Positions 17,417 to 26,400 of a DNA stretch of 64,000 nt are shown piece after piece. The DNA lies in the NCBI RefSeq assembly GCF_000017165.1, contig NC_009634.1, positions 1,472,552-1,536,551 of the forward strand, written 5' to 3'. A program made the position numbers and the translations under genes. Position 1 is the first letter of the stretch; each line of letters begins with the position of its first letter. The DNA comes from Methanococcus vannielii SB (lineage in GTDB: Archaea; AGJL01; Methanococci; Methanococcales; Methanococcaceae). The notes below the pieces were generated by a model that was not told the origin of the DNA, made no database searches, and saw only the letters and a program-made list of their open reading frames with translations.

Positions 17417-18727
17417 TTATAAAATTATTTTTTCAAGTTTATCGACTGCATTTACTACATCTTCTGTTTTTACACCTATTGCAGCATTCATTACAATATA
17501 ATCATAGATGTAGTTTCCAGTATAGCAATTTCCAAATTTGTCTGTTTTTGTTACGCCTCTTGGGCCCGTTACTCTTAAATTATATAGTTTTGCAGCAATT
17601 TCTACGGGGTTAGAATTTACTGAAATACATGACGCAATTGGGCTTTCTGAATCTAACAATTTATTCCCTGTTTTTTTTGATAAATCATACAATAAATCGT
17701 CCAATAGCTTTTTACTGCTTTTTTGATTTTTCATAAGTTCGATATAATTTTTAGATCCTATCGAAAGTAGTGAAACTAGGGTACTTACAATTGGCGTTGC
17801 AGATGCCCTTCCAGGATAGCAGTGAGAAATTTCTTTTAAAAAGTCCTGATTTTTTGAAAATATAATTCCTCCGCCAATTGGGGTAAGTAAGTTTTTATCA
17901 CTCGAACTTACAACTGCATCGATTCGGTATTTAAATGCTTTTTTCAGCTTTTCGATGTAAAAATTATTCTGTAAAGCGTAAGCCCCATTAACTATATGGG
18001 GAATGTCATAAATTTCGCAAATTTTTGATATTTCTAAAATATCATCGCTATTTCTTGGCGGAAAAAATGTAAGTGTACTTAAAATGCAAGGATTATTCCC
18101 TAGCTCAATTTCTTTTTTAACCGCACTTTCTATCTCCTCAACCGGAACATATACTTTATCTCCATCTAAAACCGTTTCAACAAGTCTCATCTTCATACCT
18201 GCAAATGAAACGGCTTTTATTGGACTTTTATGTGCAGCATAAGGATAAATTACAACATTTGATGCATATTTTTTTCTAGCTGCACATAAACATAGTGAAA
18301 TAGACATTCCAGTAGATACCGGTGTTGAAATTCCATATACGTCTATTCCAAGCGTTTTTAAGAAGCTTTCAAGGATTTTATTTGTAAGCGAATACATTAT
18401 ACTTGCACCGGGTGCTTTTGGCTGAGGATCTATTAAATTTCCGCTTCTACCAACCCCGTGACAGAATCCATATGATAGTTCATCATGAACACTTGAAACA
18501 ATTCTAGCTTCTCTTTCACCAATTCTAATAGATTTTGGGTCTTTATCTGTATCCATCATTGAAAGAAACCGTAAAAAAAGTCTTATTTTTTCATTGCTAA
18601 GCCCATTTTCCGGAATTTTTCGATGGTTAAATATATCTTCAATTTCCTTTAAATTTTCGGAAAATACCAATTCCCCTCTTTTTTCCATATTTTTTGGAAT
18701 CAATCCGCTAACATTAAAATCAAGCAT
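17417..18727 (-). CDS. spcS: O-phosphoseryl-tRNA(Sec):selenocysteinyl-tRNA synthase
   Basis: A 436-residue PLP enzyme that turns phosphoseryl-tRNA(Sec) into Sec-tRNA(Sec) using selenophosphate. Marks are the phosphate-binding GVGRSGNLIDPQPKAPGAS (about 91-109), the PLP lysine in SSSDKNLLTPIGGG (about 275-288), and RGVTKTDKFGNCYTGNY near the C-terminus. The archaeal length fits SepSecS rather than SepCysS. It implies that in-frame UGA may be read as Sec in this genome, but I found no gene in the window that requires it. Confidence 0.93.
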   Translation of the reverse strand: MLDFNVSGLIPKNMEKRGELVFSENLKEIEDIFNHRKIPENGLSNEKIRLFLRFLSMMDTDKDPKSIRIGEREARIVSSVHDELSYGFCHGVGRSGNLIDPQPKAPGASIMYSLTNKILESFLKTLGIDVYGISTPVSTGMSISLCLCAARKKYASNVVIYPYAAHKSPIKAVSFAGMKMRLVETVLDGDKVYVPVEEIESAVKKEIELGNNPCILSTLTFFPPRNSDDILEISKICEIYDIPHIVNGAYALQNNFYIEKLKKAFKYRIDAVVSSSDKNLLTPIGGGIIFSKNQDFLKEISHCYPGRASATPIVSTLVSLLSIGSKNYIELMKNQKSSKKLLDDLLYDLSKKTGNKLLDSESPIASCISVNSNPVEIAAKLYNLRVTGPRGVTKTDKFGNCYTGNYIYDYIVMNAAIGVKTEDVVNAVDKLEKIIL

Positions 18728-18861
18728 TCTATCACTTTTTAAATTAACTGAGTAATTAATATATCCCTTAGCGATTTTTTCGATTGTAATTAGTATTAAA
18801 TACCCGAATGATTAAATAGTTTTAGATTAACTACAAGTTTAAAATTACATTTTTTTATGGA

Positions 18862-18870
18862 TTTATATAA
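18862..18870 (+). promoter_or_regulatory. TATA box for nop5-flpA
   Basis: TTTATATAA lies about 20 bp before the Nop5 ATG at 18887. That spacing leaves almost no leader if the usual offset holds, though a GGTGAT site is present in between. Confidence 0.4.
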
Positions 18871-18886
18871 TTTTTCAGGTGATTTT

Positions 18887-20359
18887 ATGTTGTTCATTGC
18901 CTTTGCACCCTTTGGAGCATTTGCATTTGAGGAAACTTCGAAAAACGGCGAATACTCAATAGAAGATATTAAATACTATAAAATATTTGATAATGTCGAA
19001 ATTCCAAAAATTATGTATGATTTTAGGCAGGCTAATTTCGAAATTATTGGTGAAATAAAAAAAGAATGGGAAATTGAAGAAGTAGATGTGAATGTTGAAT
19101 ACACTAGTTCAAAAATAAATCCTACGGGGGAGTTTATTAGGAACAACCTATTTGAAATTGGGAAACATTACGGGATTTTTGAAGATAATGAAGACTTTTT
19201 AATAAAAATGAATGAATGGGGAACCCAATTTACAAAGTTAATGATGAAAAAATCATCGGAACAAAAAGATAAATTGATAGTACAGACAGTAAATGCTCTT
19301 GATAACCTTGATGAAACATTAAACTTGTTTTCTGAAAGACTTAGGGAATGGTATTCACTGTATTTTCCAGAAATGGATAGTTTAATTAAAAAACACGATA
19401 TTTACGTTAAATTAGTTTCTGAATATGGTGACAAGGAAGAATACACGAGAACAAGTCTTAAAAAAACAATGCCTTCAAATATTGCAAGAACGATTTCTCT
19501 TGCGGCAAAAGAGTCAATGGGGGCAGACGTATCAGAATACGACCTTGAAATAATGAAAAACCTTGCAAATGAAATAAATGGAATGTATGAATACCGTGAA
19601 AAGTTACAAGAGTACTTAGAAGCTTCAATGAAGGAAATTGCGCCGAATTTAACTAAACTTGCAGGTGCTTCAATTGGTGCAAGATTAATAAGCCTTGCTG
19701 GGGGAATGGAACGGCTTATAAAACTTCCAGCGTCAACTATTCAGGTAATTGGTGCAGAAAAAGCATTATTTGCACACTTAAGGGAAAGAGCAGCACCTCC
19801 AAAACATGGTATAATATTCCAACACCCCCTTATTCAGGGAAATCCGTGGTGGATTCATGGAAAAGTTGCAAGGGCAATTTCATGTAAAATTTCTATTGCA
19901 ATAAGGGCGGACGTTTTTGGAAATGACATTTCAGAAATGCTTTTTGAAGATATGAATAAAAAAGTTGAAATGATAAAGGAAAAATTCCCAGAACCGACCA
20001 AAAAGAGAAGACCAAGGCCTGACACAAGAGACTTTAAAGGTAAAGGCGGGCCTAAAAGAGATGATGGAAGGCCAAGAGATGGAAAGCCATTTAATAAGCC
20101 AAAAAGTGGTGAAAAAGATGGAAAACCACGAGATGGAAAACCACGGGGAAATAAGCCGTTTGGTGAAAAGCCAAGGGGAGATCGGAAAAAAGATGATGGA
20201 AGGCCAAGAGATGGAAAGCCATTTAATAAGCCAAAAAGTGGTGAAAAAGATGGAAATAGGCCAAAACCACAAAATGAAAGAACAGGCGAAAAAAGAGGCG
20301 GACCGCCAAAACCTAAAATGGAAAGAAAAGTAATTGGAAAAACTTCTTCACAAAATTAA
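18887..20359 (+). CDS. Box C/D sRNP core protein Nop5/Nop56/58
   Basis: About 490 residues. It scaffolds the rRNA/tRNA 2'-O-methylation complex between L7Ae-bound guide RNA and fibrillarin. The Nop domain has IQVIGAEKALFAHLRERAAPPKHGIIFQHPLIQ (about 278-310), the RNP-binding signature; a coiled coil precedes it. I use the ATG after GGTGATTTT, 10 codons inside the open frame. The C-terminal 110 residues are a Lys/Arg/Gly/Asp/Pro-rich tail that contains an in-frame duplicated segment. flpA follows 18 bp later. Confidence 0.96.
   Translation: MLFIAFAPFGAFAFEETSKNGEYSIEDIKYYKIFDNVEIPKIMYDFRQANFEIIGEIKKEWEIEEVDVNVEYTSSKINPTGEFIRNNLFEIGKHYGIFEDNEDFLIKMNEWGTQFTKLMMKKSSEQKDKLIVQTVNALDNLDETLNLFSERLREWYSLYFPEMDSLIKKHDIYVKLVSEYGDKEEYTRTSLKKTMPSNIARTISLAAKESMGADVSEYDLEIMKNLANEINGMYEYREKLQEYLEASMKEIAPNLTKLAGASIGARLISLAGGMERLIKLPASTIQVIGAEKALFAHLRERAAPPKHGIIFQHPLIQGNPWWIHGKVARAISCKISIAIRADVFGNDISEMLFEDMNKKVEMIKEKFPEPTKKRRPRPDTRDFKGKGGPKRDDGRPRDGKPFNKPKSGEKDGKPRDGKPRGNKPFGEKPRGDRKKDDGRPRDGKPFNKPKSGEKDGNRPKPQNERTGEKRGGPPKPKMERKVIGKTSSQN
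20060..20256 (+). repeat. 65-bp direct repeat in the nop5 tail
   Basis: Two identical 65-bp copies at 20060-20124 and 20192-20256, offset by 132 bp (44 codons), so the frame is kept. Each encodes DDGRPRDGKPFNKPKSGEKDG. Such a repeat could recombine and change tail length between strains without disrupting the reading frame. Confidence 0.95.
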
Positions 20360-20377
20360 GAACTGGTGGTGAATTAA

Positions 20378-21070
20378 ATGGAAAAAATAAAAGTAAAAGA
20401 AATATTTAGTAACGTTTACGGCGTAGACCTTGGAGACGGATTAAAAAGAATTGCTACAAAATCTTTAGCTCCTGGAAAACGAGTTTACGGGGAAAAATTA
20501 ATTTATTCTGAAAATAAAGAATATAGGATATGGAACCCAAATAAAAGTAAGCTTGGAGCGGCAATAATAAATGGTTTAAAAAAAATGCCTATAAAAAAAG
20601 GAACAAAAGTGCTGTATTTGGGGGCTTCTGCAGGAACTACTCCTTCACACGTTTCAGACATTTCTGAAGATACAATAGTTTATGCAGTAGAATTTGCACC
20701 AAGAATAATGAGAGAATTTATAGATTCATGTAATGAGAGAATAAATTTAATTCCTATTTTAGGGGATGCAAATAGGCCTTTTGAATATTCGAATATCGTT
20801 GGAAAAGTAGATGTAATATTTGAAGATGTTGCCCAGCCAAATCAGGCAGAAATTTTAGTTAAAAATGCAAAATGGTTTTTAAATAAAGATGGATATGCAA
20901 TGATATCAATTAAGGCAAGAAGTATAGATGTTACTAAAAATCCAAAAGAAATATTTTTAGAACAAAAAAAGATACTGATTGAAGGCGGATTTGATATAGT
21001 TGATGAAATAAACATTGAACCCTTTGAAAAAGACCATATAATGTTTGTTGGAATCTGGAAAGGAAATTAA
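20378..21070 (+). CDS. flpA: Fibrillarin-like rRNA/tRNA 2'-O-methyltransferase
   Basis: A 230-residue SAM-dependent methyltransferase, catalytic subunit of the box C/D sRNP. The SAM site is VLYLGASAGTTPSHVSDI (about 75-92), and VDVIFEDVAQPNQAEIL (about 146-162) matches the fibrillarin D.AQ..Q signature. The catalytic Lys is in ISIKARSID (about 181-189). It is coupled to nop5. Together with the two guide RNAs at 8.4 and 11.05 kb, the window holds most of a methylation machine; L7Ae is elsewhere. Confidence 0.97.
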   Translation: MEKIKVKEIFSNVYGVDLGDGLKRIATKSLAPGKRVYGEKLIYSENKEYRIWNPNKSKLGAAIINGLKKMPIKKGTKVLYLGASAGTTPSHVSDISEDTIVYAVEFAPRIMREFIDSCNERINLIPILGDANRPFEYSNIVGKVDVIFEDVAQPNQAEILVKNAKWFLNKDGYAMISIKARSIDVTKNPKEIFLEQKKILIEGGFDIVDEINIEPFEKDHIMFVGIWKGN

Positions 21071-21235
21071 TATTTTAATACCTATTTTTTTAAAATTTTT
21101 TTACAGTTATTTTTTAACGCTATTAAAAATTTCTTTTTTAATCAATATATAGATAATCTATCAGTTCTTTATTTTTAGCTTTATATAGTTAGATATTAAT
21201 AAATTATAATATTGACATAATTGGGGCGTGGAATT

Positions 21236-22525
21236 TTGAAAACTATAGTATTATCACTCGATGGACTTTTAGATGATGTTTACGAAGAATTGGGGAATAA
21301 GACGCCATTGGAATATGCAAATACTAAAAATTTAGATAAAATACTGCAAAATGGTTCGTGCGGATTGATGAATTCTTACATGGCAGGAGTTCCAAAAATT
21401 TCGTATGAAGATACGTTCGTAATTTCTGGATATCCTAAGGAATTATTTCCAGGTATGGGCGTTATAAAGGCACTTGGGGAAGATTTAGAAATTAAAGATA
21501 ATACTATATATATGGAATGTTTTTTTGTACCTGTTTTAAAGGATGAAGATGGATTTAGAGTTATTAATCGGGTTAATAATGATATTTTAGAAGACGACCT
21601 CAATAAAATTAGGGACTGTATTCCAAATTACTACGAAGGATACGAATTTCACTTACAAAAATGCAAAAATAGCACTTGTGTAATTTCAATGTCAGACAAA
21701 AGTGGCTGGATATCGGATAAAATTTCTGATAGTGACCCGTATTTTCAAGGCAGGCACGTACAAAAAATAGTTCCAGTTAAGGAATTATGCAGTACTGAAC
21801 CAGAATACCGCCGTGCAGAAAGTACTGCAAATGCTTTAAATAAATTTTTATTAAGAATACATAAACTGCTTGACTCAAACGAAGTAAATGAAAAAAGAAA
21901 AAGACGTGGAAAATACCCAATAAACTTTATGCTTACAAAATTTGCAGGTAAGCAAGTTGAACTTCCTTCGTTTCAAGAAAAAACAGGAATGAAAACAATT
22001 TCAATTTCCGACTTTAGTCAGGCAAAAGGTTTTTCAAAACTTTTAAAATGGGATTATTTAATTGTAAATGATTCAAAAGAAGTTTTTCAAAACTCTATTA
22101 AATATTTAGAATATTATGACCTTATTTATGCAAAAACAACATATTTAAAAGACTCTTGTTTAAAATATGCTCCTTTTGAAAAAGTTTCCGAAATAGAAAA
22201 ACTCGATTCATATCTTGAGCCATTTACTAACCTTGAGAATGTATTAATTATTATAACTTCAAATAAAGTTTATCCATTTTTAGGAACACTTGTAAATTCT
22301 GGTGACCCTTATTCCATAATAGTTTCTGGGAAAAATGTAAGGCGGGACGATACTCCAACTTTTAATGAAAAGAATTGTTATAAAGGTAATTTAAGAATAA
22401 AATATGATGAATTATTGAATATAATATTAAATTATACCAATAAGGCACTACTAAATGGCCTTAGGCCTGGCCCAAATTTAATAAAATATATACCAAATGA
22501 TGAAGATTTAGAGCACTTACAGTGA
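21236..22525 (+). CDS. Divergent homologue of archaeal phosphoglycerate mutase (ApgM), probably catalytically altered
   Basis: About 429 residues, TTG start after GGGGCGTGG. Its order of conserved blocks follows ApgM: TIVLSLDGLLDD at the start (ApgM: DGLGD), NKTPLEYANTKNLDKI, GSCGLMNSY, and near the end GDPYSIIVSGKNVRRDD. The key ligands are changed. The TGDHSTP metal-binding motif is TSNKVYP; the central D..(A/G)H motif is not found; and the nucleophile block SDTA reads SYED. The fold is retained but the two-metal site appears lost. It could be a binding or regulatory paralogue. It lies downstream of flpA with a 165-bp gap. Confidence 0.7.
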   Translation: MKTIVLSLDGLLDDVYEELGNKTPLEYANTKNLDKILQNGSCGLMNSYMAGVPKISYEDTFVISGYPKELFPGMGVIKALGEDLEIKDNTIYMECFFVPVLKDEDGFRVINRVNNDILEDDLNKIRDCIPNYYEGYEFHLQKCKNSTCVISMSDKSGWISDKISDSDPYFQGRHVQKIVPVKELCSTEPEYRRAESTANALNKFLLRIHKLLDSNEVNEKRKRRGKYPINFMLTKFAGKQVELPSFQEKTGMKTISISDFSQAKGFSKLLKWDYLIVNDSKEVFQNSIKYLEYYDLIYAKTTYLKDSCLKYAPFEKVSEIEKLDSYLEPFTNLENVLIIITSNKVYPFLGTLVNSGDPYSIIVSGKNVRRDDTPTFNEKNCYKGNLRIKYDELLNIILNYTNKALLNGLRPGPNLIKYIPNDEDLEHLQ

Positions 22526-22527
22526 CC

Positions 22528-23277
22528 TTAATTAAATTTTTTTAAATAATTTATCAAATCTTCCACTTTTTCAAATTTTAACGGGTAATCAATTTTTGGA
22601 CGGTTTACAATTATTGGGATTGCCCCTGCTAGCAGTGCACCAGAAACTTTTTCATAAATTCCGCCAGTTTTACCGCTATCCTTAGTTATAATTACATCAC
22701 AATTATAATCCTTTATTAAATTATAATTTAGTTCTTTAGAAAATACGCCTTGCATTGCAACTATATTTTTTGAAGGAACAATTTTTAAAGCATCAATTAT
22801 CGATACAGGCAGTATTCTAACAATTAATCTTTCTAAAGGGATTAATTTTGAAATCGATTCTAAATTTTTTATTCCTGCCATATAAAATATATTTTTTTTA
22901 GAAATACTTAACGCTAATTTAGATGCTTTTTCAAAACTATCCACATAATATGCGTTTTCAAAAGTTTCAACGGGTCTTTCATAACGAATATATGGAATAT
23001 TTAATTCTTTGGAAACATTTATGCCCGTTTCACTTGCATTCACTGAAAAAGGGTGCGTTGCATCCAAAAAAATAGATATTTCGTTTTCAACAAGCATTTT
23101 TTTTAAATTTTCACGAGTCATTTTTTCTGAAATTACGTAATCAGCATAACTTTTCGCAATTTCCCCGCCAAGTTCTGTTGTTGTTGTAACGATTAAAAAT
23201 ACATTTTTAAAATTTCTTTTAATTTCTTTTGAAATTTTTTCTGCATCGCTCGTTCCGCCTCGAATCCATATCTTCAT
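22528..23277 (-). CDS. cbiJ: Precorrin-6A reductase (CbiJ/CobK)
   Basis: About 249 residues, opening KIWIRGGTSDAEKISKEI, the NAD(P)H-binding start of the family (GGT.(D/E)). ATHPFSVNASE near 77-87, IPYIRYERP near 96-104 and TKDSGKTGGIYEKVSGA near 199-215 are family blocks. It acts in adenosylcobamide synthesis, needed for methanogen corrinoid methyltransferases. The start is the ATG at 23277 (GTGAA upstream) rather than the in-frame GTG at 23286. It converges 3 bp from the ApgM-like gene. Confidence 0.88.
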   Translation of the reverse strand: MKIWIRGGTSDAEKISKEIKRNFKNVFLIVTTTTELGGEIAKSYADYVISEKMTRENLKKMLVENEISIFLDATHPFSVNASETGINVSKELNIPYIRYERPVETFENAYYVDSFEKASKLALSISKKNIFYMAGIKNLESISKLIPLERLIVRILPVSIIDALKIVPSKNIVAMQGVFSKELNYNLIKDYNCDVIITKDSGKTGGIYEKVSGALLAGAIPIIVNRPKIDYPLKFEKVEDLINYLKKFN

Positions 23278-23316
23278 GATTTTCACGTAAAATACTTTAA
23301 TATTTTAGTATGACTT

Positions 23317-24000
23317 TCAAATTTCAACAATACTAATACTCCCATCAGCATTATTTATTAGTGTATAATATACTGAACCGCCACCACCTGCTTTAATAAG
23401 TGTTATATTTACATCATTGCCTTTAAAATCAACTAATAATTGTGAAGAGCTTGGATTTTTAGAATCCTTTGAAACACTGTATTTTATTGGATTTTTTTCA
23501 GGATTATTTGCCGATATTATAAATTTGTTAATGTATTGTGGGATTGGTACTTCAGTTCCCGTATTTAATAATAATGAATTAAGATTACTTGTCCTAAATG
23601 TAACTTCGCTAGCGTATCCAGTAACTGGATCGGGATAAACACTTACATGCGTACTTTTAGTTCCATTTATAAGTATTAGTCCTTTATCGCCTTTTTCAAT
23701 ATTGTACCTATATTCGATGTCTTTTCTTGTGTCATTTATATGAAGTTCAAAGTTTTGAATAGATCCTGTTGGGGTAATACTAAGCCCTGAAATATTTAAT
23801 GAAAATCCAAATTTTTCATCTTCAGTAGTAACTCCCCCAATAGTAATTGCTCCAAAAACGTTTTTTCTAACTTCATTTATTGGACTTGATTCAAAAGTAG
23901 ATTTGGTCATTTGAACAGAAACAAGAGTTCCAACAAGTAAAACTGCCATCAATAAAATAATAAATTCTATGGAAATTTGGCCCCTTAAAAGTTTTGCCAT
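23317..24000 (-). CDS. Class III signal-peptide (pilin/archaellin-like) protein
   Basis: 227 residues. The N-terminus MAKLLRGQISIEFIILLMAVLLVG is a class III signal peptide: basic start, RG/Q cut site for the EppA prepilin peptidase, then the QxSxEF(I/L) hydrophobic assembly helix. The rest is beta-rich and Gly/Ser/Thr-rich. It is therefore probably a pilus or other surface-filament subunit. A second protein of the same class lies directly upstream (84 bp), so they may form a filament pair. No known Epd name can be assigned with confidence. Confidence 0.8.
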   Translation of the reverse strand: MAKLLRGQISIEFIILLMAVLLVGTLVSVQMTKSTFESSPINEVRKNVFGAITIGGVTTEDEKFGFSLNISGLSITPTGSIQNFELHINDTRKDIEYRYNIEKGDKGLILINGTKSTHVSVYPDPVTGYASEVTFRTSNLNSLLLNTGTEVPIPQYINKFIISANNPEKNPIKYSVSKDSKNPSSSQLLVDFKGNDVNITLIKAGGGGSVYYTLINNADGSISIVEI

Positions 24001-24084
24001 ATAAATCCCCTCTTTAAAATTAAAATAATATCCCGTATAAAAATAGAATTTTAAAGAATAAATATTTAATTAAAAGAATTTTAG

Positions 24085-25164
24085 TTATTGAAAAGTAATA
24101 TCTACATTATTTGTTGTAGCACCATATCCTGTAGTTCCTGCACCTGCATCATAATGAATAGTAATTTTATATCCAGAATTTTTACTTCCGGAAACCAAAA
24201 ATCGTATACCTTGAGGAATGTTTGAAACAATTTTAATTTGTTTATTTGCCATTTCAACTGGAACTTTTGAGTATATCGTTTCTGAAAGGTTAGATGTTCT
24301 TAATAAAAAATGACTAAAATGGTAGTCTAATGGGGTACTATCGCCAATAAATTCAATTTCTTTTGCGTCATACCAAGTATCGGTCTTAGGATTGTTTATT
24401 TTTTTTCCAGAAATATCTAATCCTGTAATATCTTTTATATCTGTAATTTTTAAGTTATCGACATATATATTTACACTCGAATAGGTATCTTCATCATTAT
24501 CGTCATCTTCATCAACGTTTATTTTAACTCCTGTCGCATTAAGTTCAATATTAAAATTGTTTCCATTGTCTCTTCTAATTTTTATCAGCATTGGGGAAAT
24601 TTCTTTAACTTCTACCGTGAATTTTTTACTATTTTTATCAACAGGTGTTTCATTTACCAATAAAGTTGTTTGTGAAGGTTGTTTTATTCGTATAATTAAT
24701 TTTGTTATATTAAATTCAACGGTATTCCCCCTAATAATTGGGTAATCTTCACCGCCAATATACAGCCCCTTGTCAGAACCTTTCTTTTTTAATTCAATTA
24801 CTCTTCCATCTTCTAAAACTGCACTAAACTTGTTATTTTTTTCAGAACCCGTGGGATTTACCGGTGCATTAATATATATTCTAGTATATTTTAAAGATTC
24901 ATCTTCCCCAGTATCTTCTTCTTCTTCTTCGGATTCATCTTCATTACCCTCTTCTTCAGTATTTTCATTATTTCCAGATTCTGAAGTTACCGTACCTTCC
25001 GAATTTATAAATGCAGAAAATGTAGATTTTTTTACATTTGAAATTTCATTATACTCCCCACTATCCGAAAGCATGTTTGAAGTAAGAAGTGCGCCTCCAA
25101 GAAGTACTGCAAAAATTAGTACTATAAGCTCAATTGAAAGCTGGGCTCTTTTTTTAAATGGCAT
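24085..25164 (-). CDS. Large class III signal-peptide protein with acidic linker
   Basis: About 359 residues. PFKKRAQLSIELIVLIFAVLLGG carries the basic start, A/Q cut site and QxSxEL motif of EppA-processed pilins. Residues about 47-82 are an acidic low-complexity run of Glu, Asp, Gly and Asn. A second acidic patch (DEDDDNDED) sits near 217-225. The remaining sequence is beta-rich. Most methanococcal pilins are far shorter, so this could be a tip or adhesin-like subunit; that is inference. Start chosen at the ATG after GGATGATAATT; the frame extends to 25185. Confidence 0.75.
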   Translation of the reverse strand: MPFKKRAQLSIELIVLIFAVLLGGALLTSNMLSDSGEYNEISNVKKSTFSAFINSEGTVTSESGNNENTEEEGNEDESEEEEEDTGEDESLKYTRIYINAPVNPTGSEKNNKFSAVLEDGRVIELKKKGSDKGLYIGGEDYPIIRGNTVEFNITKLIIRIKQPSQTTLLVNETPVDKNSKKFTVEVKEISPMLIKIRRDNGNNFNIELNATGVKINVDEDDDNDEDTYSSVNIYVDNLKITDIKDITGLDISGKKINNPKTDTWYDAKEIEFIGDSTPLDYHFSHFLLRTSNLSETIYSKVPVEMANKQIKIVSNIPQGIRFLVSGSKNSGYKITIHYDAGAGTTGYGATTNNVDITFQ

Positions 25165-25282
25165 AATTATCATCCTAAAAAACATTTTTAAAATTTCAAC
25201 ACCCTTATTAAATTACTATTCTATACTAAATATATGTTTTCAAAAATATAAAAATGTTATGTGGCAATTTATTAAAAAAAAG

Positions 25283-25930
25283 CTAAAATGTTGATATTTG
25301 CATTTTATAATTTTTAGCACTTTCTTTTGGATTTTCACTTTCATATATTGCTCGTCCAATAATAACATAGTCATTTTCATCTAAAACATTTAAAACTTCT
25401 TTTAAATCTCCACCCTGTGCACCAACGCCCGGAGAAATTATAAATAAATCTCCAACAATTTTTTTAAGCTCTTTTAACCTTTCTACTCTTGTTGAAGGTG
25501 CAACAATTCCATCAACCTTTAAATTCTTTGCCATATCTGCCATATCATTTGCTACGTTTTTTAAATATTCAGTAGCTCCCGGATGCGACATTTCAGTTAC
25601 AACTATTACTTTTTTATTTTTTTTCCTTGCAATGTTTAAAATTGCAGAAACGCTATCTTTACCAACAAAACCCTGACATATTATCCCGTCAGCGTAATTT
25701 AGAGTCAATTCTGCTATTTTTTCATTTGTTGAAGGAATATCCGCAACTTTAAAATCGCAGATTACTTCTTTACCTGTAAGATTTTTTATTTTTTCAATAA
25801 TTTTTAAATCAGTACCTAAAACTAATGGATACCCTATTTTTATTGAATCGATATATTCACAAGTTTCTTCTGCAATTTTTAATGCGTTTTTTTCATCTAA
25901 TACATCGAGTGCGAGCATTAACTTTATCAA
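25283..25930 (-). CDS. pyrF: Orotidine 5'-phosphate decarboxylase
   Basis: 215 residues. The catalytic D-x-K-x-x-D is DFKVADIP (about 58-65), the early Asp is LALDVLDE (about 6-13), and GVGAQGG near 168-174 is the phosphate loop. It forms UMP in pyrimidine synthesis. The start is TTG, because GGTGG ends 4 bp upstream and archaeal homologues begin 'PKLMLALD'; an ATG four codons later has no site at suitable distance. Confidence 0.94.
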   Translation of the reverse strand: MIKLMLALDVLDEKNALKIAEETCEYIDSIKIGYPLVLGTDLKIIEKIKNLTGKEVICDFKVADIPSTNEKIAELTLNYADGIICQGFVGKDSVSAILNIARKKNKKVIVVTEMSHPGATEYLKNVANDMADMAKNLKVDGIVAPSTRVERLKELKKIVGDLFIISPGVGAQGGDLKEVLNVLDENDYVIIGRAIYESENPKESAKNYKMQISTF

Positions 25931-26085
25931 ATTACCACCGCCATAATTAAGTATATAAATGATTAATACGTCATTACTATAAAAAGATTTAAATTCAAAA
26001 ACGAATTTTCGTTTTACGTTTTTCTTTTGATTTATTAATATTTTATCAACTAGTTTTTCAAAATTATCAAAAATAGGTGAGAGCT

Positions 26086-26391
26086 ATGCAAGAACAAGAA
26101 GTAACTCAAACAAGAGTAAGAGTGCCAAGAGAGTCAGATAATGAAATTTTAGGCGTAATTGAACAAATGCTTGGTGCAAGTAGGGTTAGAGTAAGATGTA
26201 TGGATGGGCATCTTAGAATGGGAAGAATTCCTGGAAAATTAAAGAGAAAAATCTGGGTAAGGGAAGACGATGTTGTAATTGTAACCCCTTGGGAAGTTCA
26301 AAGTGACGAAAAATGTGACATTATATGGAGATATACAAAAGGACAGGTTGATTGGTTAGCTAAGAAAGGGTACCTTGACTTCATGCGTTAG
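26086..26391 (+). CDS. eif1a: Translation initiation factor 1A
   Basis: A 101-residue OB-fold protein starting [26 protein letters not shown]-type core, [21 protein letters not shown] and the C-terminal [10 protein letters not shown] match archaeal aIF1A. It binds the small subunit A site in initiation. ATG follows GGTGAGAGCT. It leads an operon with rio1 (9 bp gap) and the KH protein, a conserved archaeal ribosome-biogenesis arrangement. Confidence 0.96.
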   Translation: MQEQEVTQTRVRVPRESDNEILGVIEQMLGASRVRVRCMDGHLRMGRIPGKLKRKIWVREDDVVIVTPWEVQSDEKCDIIWRYTKGQVDWLAKKGYLDFMR

Positions 26392-26400
26392 GGATAAAAT

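Noticed and set aside
17417-18727. Selenoprotein gene hidden by an in-frame TGA
   Set aside because: SepSecS shows that the genome uses Sec, but the complete genes here have normal lengths and no frame continues in homologous sequence past a TGA.
19931-20272. Minus-strand open frame rich in Trp and Ser opposite the nop5 tail
   Set aside because: Caused by the biased tail codons and the 65-bp duplication; antisense of a real gene.
24770-25294. Plus-strand Ser-rich open frame of 174 codons
   Set aside because: Antisense of the acidic linker of the pilin-class protein (Glu/Asp codons read as Ser); no RBS.
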